Origin: an uncultured Clostridia bacterium
Lineage (GTDB): Bacteria; Bacillota; Clostridia; TANB77; CAG-508
DNA: 14,917 nucleotides
Assembly (NCBI GenBank): GCA_904419095.1
Contig: CAJFQT010000027.1
Location: 1-14,917, forward strand
Direction of reading: 5' to 3'
Below are positions 1-6,734 of the stretch, piece after piece. Numbering within the stretch: the first letter of the stretch is position 1; each line of letters starts with the position of its first letter. Below the pieces are notes generated by a model. That model had not been told where the DNA came from, ran no database searches, and saw only the letters and a program-made list of their open reading frames with translations. A program made the translations under genes and the position numbers.

Positions 1-520
1 GCTTGCTAGTTAATTCTTTAGGTATTAAATTATTTTTTATTGCATCCGTGTGTATTCTATAGTTAACTTTTGCTAAATCTCTCTTTGCATTCCATCCTAG
101 TTCTTTTTGTTCTTCTTGCTTTAATCTTTCAAATTCTTTGATTAAATATATTTTAAATTTTGGACTAATCCACATTCCAAACTCAAAAGCTATATCTTTA
201 TGTGCATAAGTCCCTCCATATCTTCCTGTTTTCGCAACTATCCCAATTGCATTTGTTTTATTTGACCACTCTTTAACGCTTATTTTGTAACTATTTAAAC
301 CTGCTTGACTTTTAATTATGGCGAATTCGCCATAATTAAAATTAGGATTATGCAGTTCTTCCCATATACCTAAAAATTCGATTGTATTTCTATTTCGTAA
401 CCAATCAGAAATAAAAAATTCACCATCCTTTGATCTTAGCATATCTGTCAGAGATATGTAATCTTCATTACCTTTATTATAATAGTTTATTTTTGTATCT
501 AATACTTCAAAATTTTTCAT
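1..520 (-). CDS. KilA-N domain protein (C-terminus beyond left edge)
   Basis: The first 173 codons are visible from ATG at 520; the reading frame is open to the left edge, so the C-terminus is missing. The protein reads as a KilA-N domain (roughly residues 15-135). Hallmarks are an N-terminal 'YISLTDMLRSKDGEFFISDW' stretch, 'WLRNRNTIEFLG' (from about residue 40), 'KTNAIGIVAKTGRYGGTYAH' (residues 88-107) and 'DIAFEFGMWISPKFKIYLIK' (109-128). In the family this is a DNA-binding fold found in phage proteins and in chromosomal genes of gut bacteria, often as an N-terminal module with variable C-termini. An AAAGG ribosome binding site lies 10 nt upstream of the ATG. The gene has its own promoter and is insulated from the exporter operon by a terminator, so it is a separate unit and possibly a horizontally acquired accessory gene. 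Its cellular role is unknown; DNA binding is inferred from the family. Confidence 0.88.
   Translation of the reverse strand, partial: MKNFEVLDTKINYYNKGNEDYISLTDMLRSKDGEFFISDWLRNRNTIEFLGIWEELHNPNFNYGEFAIIKSQAGLNSYKISVKEWSNKTNAIGIVAKTGRYGGTYAHKDIAFEFGMWISPKFKIYLIKEFERLKQEEQKELGWNAKRDLAKVNYRIHTDAIKNNLIPKELTSK
310..341. repeat. 32-bp perfect palindrome inside the KilA-N coding sequence
   Basis: Each 16-base half reads ttttaattatggcgaa followed directly by its exact reverse complement, with no spacer. The centre is an EcoRI-like gaattc flanked by gcgaattcgc. It covers codons for about residues 60-71 of the KilA-N protein (around N-F-N-Y-G-E-F-A-I-I-K). The next outward pair (309 c / 342 t) does not match, so 32 bp is the full extent. 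Confidence 0.95.
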
Positions 521-540
521 AATAACACATCCTTTTGTTA

Positions 541-569
541 ATTTTATCAAACATTTGTTTTGCTGTCAA
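541..569 (-). promoter_or_regulatory. Sigma-A-type promoter of the KilA-N gene
   Basis: On the minus strand, TTGACA (569-564) is followed by exactly 17 bp and then TAAAAT (546-541). The expected transcription start (about 534) lies only about 14 nt before the ATG at 520, so the leader would begin almost at the Shine-Dalgarno sequence. Confidence 0.75.
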
Positions 570-591
570 TAGGATAAACTTACTTTTTCAT

Positions 592-635
592 AAAAATAAA
601 GCATATGATTATAAACCATCATATACTTTATTTTT
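592..635 (-). terminator. Terminator hairpin downstream of the exporter operon
   Basis: Arms 592-609 and 618-635 pair along 18 positions with one imperfect pair (a G-U wobble in the minus-strand RNA) around an 8-nt loop, and both flanks are A/T tracts. It lies about 150 nt after the stop codon of the second exporter gene and just upstream of the KilA-N promoter. The stem is AT-rich and symmetric, so it could work on either strand. Confidence 0.55.
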
Positions 636-783
636 TATTTACTTCTATTTCAAAATTTTTAAGCGACATAACCCACTTAACATTAAATTTTCTACTATTT
701 ATAATATTTTTCATTTGGTCTTTGTGTTTCGTGGAGATATTTTCAAAATGTTCTTTCTCGTTACTACAAAATATTCTACCTAT

Positions 784-2613
784 TTATTCTTCAACTTCTT
801 CAAATTGACTATTATACAAATCAGCATAAAATCCATTTTTAGCAAGTAATTCATCATGAGTTCCTTGTTCTACAATATCGCCATGATTCATTACTAAAAT
901 TAAATCTGCATTTTTTATGGTTGATAATCTATGTGCAATAATAAAGCTTGTTCTACCCTTCATTAAATTGTCCATAGCATCTTGAATTTGTATTTCTGTT
1001 CTTGTATCAATAGAACTTGTAGCCTCATCTAGAATTAATATCTTTGGATTTGCAAGAATTACTCTGGCAATAGTTAATAATTGTTTTTGTCCTGCTGATA
1101 TATTTGTTGATTCTTCATTAATTACTGAATTATATCCTTTTGGTAATGTTTTTATAAAGTGATGTACATGTGCTGCTTTTGCTGCTTGAATTACTTCATC
1201 ATCTGTTGCGTCCTCTCTACTATATTTAATATTTTCTTTTACAGTTCCACCAAATAACCATGTATCTTGAAGAACCATACCAAACATTTTTCTTAATTCT
1301 CCTCTTTCGAAGTCTTTAATATTATGTCCGTCAACTAGAATTTCACCACTTGTTACATCATAAAATCTCATAAGTAATTTTACCATTGTTGTTTTTCCTG
1401 CTCCTGTTGGGCCAACAATAGCAATTTTTTGTCCTTCTTTAACTTTACTATTAAAATCTTTAATAATTGTTACATCTGGATTATATCCAAATTTTACGTG
1501 TTTAAATTCAACATTTCCTTTTAATTTAGATGTATCTATATTTCCTTTTGCTGTATCTATTTCTTCTGGTTGTTCTAAAAATTCAAAAATTCTTTCTGCT
1601 GCAGCAACCATTGATTGTAATGTGCTTGAAATTTGTGCAATTTGGTTTATTGGTTGTGTAAATTGTTTGTTGTATTGGATGAAACTTTGTATATTACCAA
1701 CTGTAATTGTTCCTTTAATTGCTAAATATCCACCTGCAACTGCAACTCCTACATACCCAATATTTGAAATAAAGTTCATTACAGGATGCATTAGTCCTGA
1801 TAAAAATTGAGATTTCCATGCAGATGTATATAGTTCATTATTTGCTTTTTCAAATTGTTTTGTTACTTTTTTCTCACCATTAAATACTTTAACAATATTT
1901 AGTCCTGCATAAATTTCTTCTACTTGACCATTTACATGACCTAAATAGTCTTGTTGTCTTTGGAAATATTTTTGTGACCTTCCAACTATTATTTTTACAA
2001 ATATAGCTGCTACTGGTAATATTATCAAAGATATTAAAGTCATTTGCCAGCTTATTGAAAACATCATGACTAAAATACCTATAATTGTACAAATAGATGT
2101 AATAATTTGTGTAATACTTTGATTTAAGTTCATTCCTAATGTATCAATATCATTTGTAATTACTGATAAAACTTCACCGTGTGTTTTTGTGTCAAAATAT
2201 TTCATTGGTAGCTTATTTATTTTTACTGCTATATCATTTCTTAATTTATATGTTATCTTTTGTGCAACTCCTGTCATTGTGAATCCTTGTATAAAAGAAA
2301 ATATTGCACTAATTATATATAGTCCTATTAATGTAAGTGCTATCTGACCTATTTTTCCAAAATCTATTCCATTTCCACCAGATATTTTACCTACTATTCC
2401 ATTAAATATTTCAGTTGTTGCATTACCTAAAATTTTAGGTCCTACTATTGTAAATATTGTACTTCCTATTGCAAATAATATTACTACAATAATTGCAATT
2501 TTATATTTTGATAAATATGAGTTAATTAGCTTTTTGGTTGTTTTCTTAAAATCTTTTGGTTTTTGAACTTCTCCTTGACCTCTTCTCATAGGTCCACCCA
2601 TTGGTCCTGGCAT
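784..2613 (-). CDS. Heterodimeric ABC exporter, catalytic half (permease-ATPase fusion)
   Basis: This 609-aa type I exporter half-transporter has an N-terminal transmembrane domain (about residues 38-330, six predicted helices) and a C-terminal nucleotide-binding domain. Visible motifs are Walker A GPTGAGKT (401-408), Q-loop Gln449, a non-canonical signature ISAGQ (505-509) instead of LSGGQ, Walker B ILILDE with catalytic Glu530, and the switch His561 in AHRLST. Its partner has the complementary defects, so together they should form one working and one degenerate ATP site. Known pairs of this type (TM287/288, BmrCD/YheHI, LmrCD) export drugs or lipophilic compounds; the substrate here is unknown. 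I chose the ATG at 2613 over an in-frame start nine codons upstream because a strong AAGGAGGT lies 8 nt before it. The N-terminus (MPGPMGGPMRRGQGE) is Gly/Pro/Met-rich. The start lies one base after the partner's stop codon, which suggests translational coupling. Confidence 0.95.
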   Translation of the reverse strand: MPGPMGGPMRRGQGEVQKPKDFKKTTKKLINSYLSKYKIAIIVVILFAIGSTIFTIVGPKILGNATTEIFNGIVGKISGGNGIDFGKIGQIALTLIGLYIISAIFSFIQGFTMTGVAQKITYKLRNDIAVKINKLPMKYFDTKTHGEVLSVITNDIDTLGMNLNQSITQIITSICTIIGILVMMFSISWQMTLISLIILPVAAIFVKIIVGRSQKYFQRQQDYLGHVNGQVEEIYAGLNIVKVFNGEKKVTKQFEKANNELYTSAWKSQFLSGLMHPVMNFISNIGYVGVAVAGGYLAIKGTITVGNIQSFIQYNKQFTQPINQIAQISSTLQSMVAAAERIFEFLEQPEEIDTAKGNIDTSKLKGNVEFKHVKFGYNPDVTIIKDFNSKVKEGQKIAIVGPTGAGKTTMVKLLMRFYDVTSGEILVDGHNIKDFERGELRKMFGMVLQDTWLFGGTVKENIKYSREDATDDEVIQAAKAAHVHHFIKTLPKGYNSVINEESTNISAGQKQLLTIARVILANPKILILDEATSSIDTRTEIQIQDAMDNLMKGRTSFIIAHRLSTIKNADLILVMNHGDIVEQGTHDELLAKNGFYADLYNSQFEEVEE

Positions 2614-2614
2614 A

Positions 2615-4888
2615 CTATTTACCTCCTTTCTCACCTTCACCTAGCTCTTCTGCAGACAATTGTGAAAGTGCAATTTGTCTATATGTTTCATTATTTTTCA
2701 TTAATTCTTCATGAGTTCCTATTCCTACTACTTTTCCTTCTTCTAGCACTATAATTTGATTTGCATTTAGAACTGTGCTGATTCTTTGTGCTACTATGAT
2801 TACAGTTTTGTCTTTAGTCTTTTCTGATAATGCTTCTCTTAACTTGCTATCTGTTTTAAAATCTAATGCTGAAAAACTATCATCAAATACAAATATTTCT
2901 GGGTCTTTTGCGATAGCTCTAGCTATTGATAAACGTTGTTTTTGACCCCCTGAAACATTTCCTCCACCTTGAGCAATTGGATCTTTATATTTGTTTTCCT
3001 TTTCTTCGATAAATTCTGTTGCCTGTGCAATTCTTGCAGCTTCAACCATTTGCTCATCTGACATATTATCATCAGCATATTTTATATTAGATTCAATTGT
3101 TCCTGAGAATAGGACACCTTTTTGTGGTACAAATCCAATTTTATCTCTTAATTCTGTTTGAGATACATCTTTTATATTAACACCATCTATACATAGTTCT
3201 CCTTCTGTTACATCATAAAATCTAGGTATTAAATTAACTACTGTAGATTTTCCACTTCCTGTACTTCCTATAATTGCTGTTGTTTCTCCTGGTTTAGCTG
3301 TGAAATTGATATCCTCTAATATTTCTGTATCTGCATCAGGATATCTGAATGAAACATTTTTGAATTCTACTAATCCTTTCTTTTCTGGATTTAGTTTTTT
3401 TGTTTCTTTTTTATCTTTAATGCTTGGTTCTGTTTCAATAACTTCATTAATACGTCTTGCTGATACTGATGCTCTTGGAAGCATAATTGATATCATTGAA
3501 ATCATTAAGAACGCCATTACTATTTGCATTGTGTATTGGATGAATGCCATCATATCTCCTACTTGCATTATTCCTTGGTCAACATTATGACCTCCAACCC
3601 ATACAATTAAAATTGTAATTGAGTTCATTATAAACATTAATAGTGGCATCATCATTGACATTGCTCTGTTTACAAAAATATTTGCTTTTGTTAAATCTTT
3701 ATTTGCTGTGTCAAATCTTTCTTCCTCTTTCTTTTCTTTGTTAAATGCTCTTATTACAGATAGTCCTGTCAATATTTCTCTTGATACTCCATTTAATTTG
3801 TCTACTAAATCTTGTAATTTTCTGAATCTTGGCATTACTAACATAAATAATGTTCCAATTACGGCAAATATTGCTACTATTGCTATACCAATTATCCATG
3901 CCATTGAGTGGTCTGTACTTGTTAACACTTTTACAAATCCTCCAATACCAATAATTGGAGCATATACTACTACTCTAAATAATAATGTTATTAACATTTG
4001 AATTTGTTGAACATCATTTGTGCTACGTGTTATTAAAGATGCTGTTGAAAATTGATTTAATTCTGCATTTGAAAAACTTAGGACTTTTTTAAATACATTT
4101 TCTCTTAAAGTTTTTCCTAGTTTCGCTGCTACTCTAGATGATAAGAACATTATTGTAACTGCTGAAACCATACTAATTAGAGCTATTCCAAGCATTTGCA
4201 TACCTGTCATGAAAATATAGTCGTTTTGTAATTTATCAGTATCGACTCCTAAATCTTTATATAGGCTCTTTATTGATGTTATTGCAGCTTGCTCTTTAAT
4301 TGAATCTGACATTTCATCAAATTGTTTTGTAAATTCGCTTAAAATTTGATTTCTGTCTTCTTGTGACATTTGTGAAATAAGCTGAATTAAAGTCATACCT
4401 TCCATATAACTTTTTTGTGGTTCTTGAACATTTTCTAACATTTTACTTTTTATTTGATTTGAAGTTTCTTCATTTTTTAAAGTTTCTACTTCTATAATTG
4501 GATTAACTAATATATCTTCTAGTTGTCCCATTTCTTCTTCATTTATATCTTTTAAAACATAAATTGAATATGGTTCTATTTCATAATCTTTTCCAAAATA
4601 TTTGTCAATAATTTTTTCTTGACTACTTGTTTCTTCATTTCCAATTAATTCATATGATTCAAGAATTTTATCGTCTTCTTCTGAAATAATTAGAATTGTA
4701 TCCATATCTTCTTTAGAAATAATTTTTGGCACTGAACTGTCTATACCACCTGCTTGTATTCCGTCATTTACAATTTTTGATGTGTAGTCTGGTAGTGCTA
4801 AATCAGCTGCTGCTTGTATACAAAGTAAAATTATTATAAATAGTACAGATACCCATGATTTTTTTAGGTTTTTTAAAACTTTTAGCAT
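2615..4888 (-). CDS. Heterodimeric ABC exporter, degenerate-site half with large external domain
   Basis: This 757-aa half-transporter is the first gene of the exporter operon. A first transmembrane helix (about 11-30) is followed by a soluble, Glu/Lys-rich insert of about 175-190 residues (about 40-222) before helix 2 (about 225-250); by topology the insert should lie outside the cell. The ATPase domain has Walker A GSTGSGKST (541-549), Q-loop Gln589 and a canonical signature VSGGQ (645-649). Its Walker B reads FVFDD, with Asp670 replacing the catalytic Glu, and Gln701 replaces the switch His (AQRIST). This is the classical non-catalytic partner of asymmetric exporters: its intact signature completes the partner's working site. 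An AAAGGAG-type ribosome binding site precedes the ATG at 4888. BmrD-like proteins also carry an external insert, so a YheI/YheH-like assignment is plausible, but the substrate cannot be read from the sequence. Confidence 0.95.
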   Translation of the reverse strand: MLKVLKNLKKSWVSVLFIIILLCIQAAADLALPDYTSKIVNDGIQAGGIDSSVPKIISKEDMDTILIISEEDDKILESYELIGNEETSSQEKIIDKYFGKDYEIEPYSIYVLKDINEEEMGQLEDILVNPIIEVETLKNEETSNQIKSKMLENVQEPQKSYMEGMTLIQLISQMSQEDRNQILSEFTKQFDEMSDSIKEQAAITSIKSLYKDLGVDTDKLQNDYIFMTGMQMLGIALISMVSAVTIMFLSSRVAAKLGKTLRENVFKKVLSFSNAELNQFSTASLITRSTNDVQQIQMLITLLFRVVVYAPIIGIGGFVKVLTSTDHSMAWIIGIAIVAIFAVIGTLFMLVMPRFRKLQDLVDKLNGVSREILTGLSVIRAFNKEKKEEERFDTANKDLTKANIFVNRAMSMMMPLLMFIMNSITILIVWVGGHNVDQGIMQVGDMMAFIQYTMQIVMAFLMISMISIMLPRASVSARRINEVIETEPSIKDKKETKKLNPEKKGLVEFKNVSFRYPDADTEILEDINFTAKPGETTAIIGSTGSGKSTVVNLIPRFYDVTEGELCIDGVNIKDVSQTELRDKIGFVPQKGVLFSGTIESNIKYADDNMSDEQMVEAARIAQATEFIEEKENKYKDPIAQGGGNVSGGQKQRLSIARAIAKDPEIFVFDDSFSALDFKTDSKLREALSEKTKDKTVIIVAQRISTVLNANQIIVLEEGKVVGIGTHEELMKNNETYRQIALSQLSAEELGEGEKGGK

Positions 4889-4932
4889 TTTTATCTCCTT
4901 TCTTTTTCATTTTTATTATTTTATTTAAGAAT

Positions 4933-4945
4933 TACATATAGTGTA
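4933..4945. promoter_or_regulatory. Operator-like dyad in the exporter leader
   Basis: TACA at 4933-4936 and TGTA at 4942-4945 form inverted half-sites around a 5-nt centre containing ATAG. The right half (ATAGTGTA) repeats the motif of the dyad inside the promoter, about 60 bp away. A shared repressor could bind both, but its gene is not in the window. Confidence 0.35.
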
Positions 4946-4987
4946 CCCATTGAAATTAAAATTCATCAAAAATAAAGGCACTATATT

Positions 4988-5017
4988 AGTATATATGACA
5001 TAGTGTCATTTTGTCAA
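4988..5017 (-). promoter_or_regulatory. Promoter of the ABC exporter operon
   Basis: The minus strand shows a perfect -35 TTGACA (5017-5012), then TATACT (4993-4988) at 18 bp spacing or TATATA (4995-4990) at 16 bp. The predicted start near 4982 gives a leader of about 94 nt to the first exporter gene. Confidence 0.7.
4995..5009. promoter_or_regulatory. Palindromic operator candidate within the exporter promoter
   Basis: ATGACA-TAG-TGTCAT is a perfect inverted repeat (6-bp arms, 3-nt centre) lying exactly between the -35 and -10 elements, where a bound dimer would block RNA polymerase. A further CACTAT (4979-4984) / ATAGTG (5000-5005) pair brackets the -10. MarR-, GntR- or TetR-type repression is plausible; the regulator is not identified. 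Confidence 0.5.
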
Positions 5018-5199
5018 TGTTTCTTTTGTAAATTTTTTGTGAATTATATTATGTTCGTTTAAAAATTTTTTATTTAATATAATAAGAAATGTAACGAAAC
5101 TACATAAGTAAAGCTAACGCGGGTCTTTTTATAGTTAACCTTTCTTGTTGTATACGGAAAATCCATATAGAGTAAAGATAAAAGTCGATTTTTCTTCTA

Positions 5200-5235
5200 C
5201 AATAAAGAAAAGACCCGAAGGTCTAATCTTTATTG
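5200..5235 (-). terminator. Intrinsic terminator of lexA
   Basis: Starting one base after the lexA stop codon, the minus strand folds into AGACC-TTCG-GGTCT, a C(UUCG)G tetraloop. A 2x2 T/T internal loop and a further 9-bp outer stem (CAATAAAGA / TCTTTATTG) extend it, with a TTTTCTTT tract in the 3' arm. It is also hairpin-forming on the plus strand. Confidence 0.85.
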
Positions 5236-5236
5236 T

Positions 5237-5887
5237 TTACATTTTTCTAAATACTCCTGCTACTTTTCCTAAAATTTCACAGTTTGGTACTATTATTGGA
5301 TCCATTGTGCTATTTTCTGGTTGTAAACGTATATGGTCTTTCTCTTTATAAAATGTTTTTACTGTTGCTTCGTCTTCAATTAAAGCTACTACGATTTCTC
5401 CATTATTTGCTGAGCTTTGTTTTTTTACTAATATGTAATCACCATCTAAAATTCCTGCTTCAATCATACTTTCTCCTCTAACTGTAAGCATAAAACAGTC
5501 TGAGTTTCCAACAAAGTCGATTGGTATAGGAAATGTATCTGTGATATTTTCTACTGCTAAAATTGGAGCACCTGCTGTAATTTTTCCTACTACCGGTACT
5601 TCTACTAATTCCTTTTGAGTGTAGAAATCTTTGCTTGATGTATCTTTTACTTCTCCTGAAGCTCCTTTTAGTAGCCTTAATGTTCTTCCTTTTTTATCTT
5701 TCTTTTTGATATATCCTTTTTCTTCTAATTTTGCTAGATACCCATGTACAGTTGCTGTTGAACTTAATCCTACTGCTTTTCCTATTTCTCTTACTGATGG
5801 TGGATATCCATCTGTCATTATTTGTTTTTCAATGAATTTTAGTATTGATTTTTCTCTCTTATTTAATTCCATTTTCTTTTTTGGCAT
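5237..5887 (-). CDS. lexA: LexA, SOS-response transcriptional repressor
   Basis: This 216-aa LexA represses DNA-damage genes and cleaves itself when activated by RecA filaments. The N-terminal winged-helix domain (about residues 7-72) holds the recognition region around PPSVREIGKAVGLSSTATVH. A linker of about 25 residues leads to the cleavage site Ala105-Gly106 in GKITAGAP. The S24-type peptidase domain has catalytic Ser140 (RGESM) and Lys177 (ATVKTF). Length is close to the family norm (about 200-215). I chose the ATG at 5887 because a GGAG lies 8 nt upstream and because the promoter start site (about 5910) excludes the ATG at 5926 and leaves none of a usable leader for the one at 5908. It is a monocistronic unit with its own promoter and terminator and probably represses itself. 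Confidence 0.97.
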   Translation of the reverse strand: MPKKKMELNKREKSILKFIEKQIMTDGYPPSVREIGKAVGLSSTATVHGYLAKLEEKGYIKKKDKKGRTLRLLKGASGEVKDTSSKDFYTQKELVEVPVVGKITAGAPILAVENITDTFPIPIDFVGNSDCFMLTVRGESMIEAGILDGDYILVKKQSSANNGEIVVALIEDEATVKTFYKEKDHIRLQPENSTMDPIIVPNCEILGKVAGVFRKM

Positions 5888-5916
5888 TAGTACCACTCCA
5901 TTTCTCATTTTTTCAT

Positions 5917-5945
5917 ATCTTATCATACAAACAAAAAAATGTCAA
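5917..5945 (-). promoter_or_regulatory. lexA promoter, sigma-A type
   Basis: TTGACA (5945-5940), a 17-bp spacer and TAAGAT (5922-5917) on the minus strand. The predicted start is about 20-25 nt before the ATG at 5887. Confidence 0.8.
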
Positions 5946-5956
5946 ACATATTTTTG
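5943..5956. promoter_or_regulatory. Candidate LexA box overlapping the lexA -35
   Basis: CAAACATATTTTTG is a 14-bp imperfect palindrome (12 of 14 positions symmetric). It matches 11 of 14 positions of the Gram-positive LexA box CGAACATATGTTCG and touches the -35 element. It is degenerate at both GAAC/GTTC cores, so autorepression through it is a hypothesis. Confidence 0.35.
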
Positions 5957-5979
5957 ATTTATTTTTTATTATTCTATGT

Positions 5980-6016
5980 TTTTTGAAATTTAATTTTCTA
6001 TAACATATTTCAAAAA
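5980..6016. repeat. AT-rich inverted repeat upstream of lexA
   Basis: TTTTTGAAAT (5980-5989) and ATTTCAAAAA (6007-6016) are perfect 10-bp arms separated by 17 nt. They lie between the lexA promoter and the neighbouring terminator. No function can be assigned; in such AT-rich DNA it may be chance. Confidence 0.5.
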
Positions 6017-6028
6017 TTTAATAAATGA

Positions 6029-6073
6029 AAAACAGCATTATATGTGAAAATTTTTCATATATAATGCTGTTTT
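6029..6073 (-). terminator. Long near-perfect hairpin, terminator of the 164-aa gene
   Basis: Arms 6029-6050 and 6052-6073 match at all but one position (6044/6058, a wobble), giving a stem of about 20 bp around AAACAGCATTATAT. In the minus-strand RNA the 3' arm ends in CTGTTTTT, a suitable uridine run. It begins 25 nt after the stop codon at 6099. It is much longer than needed for termination and could also act on the plus strand. Confidence 0.75.
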
Positions 6074-6098
6074 AGTACAATTTTGAAGCTTGAAGGAT

Positions 6099-6593
6099 TT
6101 AAATAGATGCAAATTCCAATATAGCATCTCTTAATTTTTTAAAAAAGTCAGAATAAGTAGAATTTTTTAGTGTTTTATCACTTAATTCTAATATTCTTTT
6201 TTCTGTTGTCTTTAATGCTTCATAAAAAATAATTGCATCTTTTATTTTTTTACCTCTTAAGTAAAAGTCAAATTCTACTTTTTTTACGTCAGTACTACAA
6301 ATGCTAATAGTATCCTCTTCGTCAAACTTGATTTCAGTATCTCCCAATACTCCTTTAAAAACGTGCTCATCTAGGTAATTTTCTTTTCGTTCTGCTAAAT
6401 ATAGCATGTTGTTAAAAAGTATTTGGTTTGTAGTTTCCTTCAATCGATTAAACTCATCAACTGTATCTACTAGATTTCCTCTTGCAATCCGATATTTTAC
6501 CATTTGTTCTGATTCGTAGTTATTATTCATTTGACCTTTCCTTTCTCTTCTTTCTGTGTAACTTTTTTTACCTGTTTCTTCACAATTGCACAT
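6099..6593 (-). CDS. Conserved-looking hypothetical protein, 164 aa
   Basis: I do not recognise the family. The product is a soluble, highly charged, mostly helical protein with no signal peptide or membrane segment. A Cys-x-Cys N-terminus (MCNCEETGKK) and a basic stretch (YTERRERKGQ) are followed by the body 'VKYRIARGNLVDTVDEFNRL', a central mixed region with 'FDEEDTISICSTDVKKVEF', and a helical C-terminus. I chose the ATG at 6593 because a perfect AAGGAGG lies 6 nt upstream. A second in-frame ATG at 6530 (MNNNYESEQ) also has an AAAGG and would give a 143-aa form without the CxC/basic leader. The gene has its own promoter and a long terminator, so it is an independent unit between spoIIQ and lexA. 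Its function is unknown. Confidence 0.8.
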   Translation of the reverse strand: MCNCEETGKKSYTERRERKGQMNNNYESEQMVKYRIARGNLVDTVDEFNRLKETTNQILFNNMLYLAERKENYLDEHVFKGVLGDTEIKFDEEDTISICSTDVKKVEFDFYLRGKKIKDAIIFYEALKTTEKRILELSDKTLKNSTYSDFFKKLRDAILEFASI

Positions 6594-6658
6594 CCTAATC
6601 CTCCTTATTGAATTCAATAATTTACAAATTTCAAACTAGCTACATTGCTTTCTTCTAT

Positions 6659-6687
6659 AGTATAGCAAGTTTCTAACCAAAAGTCAA
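6659..6687 (-). promoter_or_regulatory. Promoter of the 164-aa gene, sigma-A type
   Basis: TTGACT (6687-6682), a 17-bp spacer and TATACT (6664-6659) on the minus strand. The leader would be about 60 nt and ends in a strong AAGGAGG. Confidence 0.75.
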
Positions 6688-6734
6688 TTTATGTAAATTA
6701 TTTTTGCTTCTTGGAATTTAATTCATTGTACTTC

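Larger units (their letters stand above)
4889..5236. other. 348-bp gap between lexA and the exporter operon
   Basis: The gap holds the lexA terminator (5200-5235), the exporter promoter (4988-5017) and two operator-like dyads, all listed separately. Between 5020 and 5200 there is an ATGTA/TACAT dyad (about 5090-5106) and a 10-base CGGGTCTTTT at 5119-5128 that is the exact reverse complement of AAAAGACCCG at 5208-5217 inside the terminator. A 30-codon minus-strand frame (5166-5074) lacks a ribosome binding site. I see no convincing gene or known riboswitch. Confidence 0.6.

Noticed and set aside
535..849. 104-aa plus-strand frame between the KilA-N gene and the exporter
   Set aside because: It is Phe/Ile/Lys-rich translation of AT-rich DNA, crosses a terminator and the exporter gene's 3' end, and lacks a ribosome binding site.
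1889..2092. 67-aa minus-strand frame inside the second exporter gene
   Set aside because: Alternative frame of a well-supported transporter; no support of its own.
5074..5166. 30-codon minus-strand frame starting MDFPYTTRK downstream of lexA
   Set aside because: No Shine-Dalgarno sequence and no promoter after the lexA terminator; too short to support.
5050..5200. Possible riboswitch or T-box upstream of the exporter
   Set aside because: No conserved T-box, SAM, preQ1 or c-di-GMP core could be recognised, and the segment lies upstream of the mapped-looking promoter rather than in its leader.
5631..5957. 108-aa plus-strand frame opposite lexA
   Set aside because: Shadow of the lexA coding sequence; no independent start signals.
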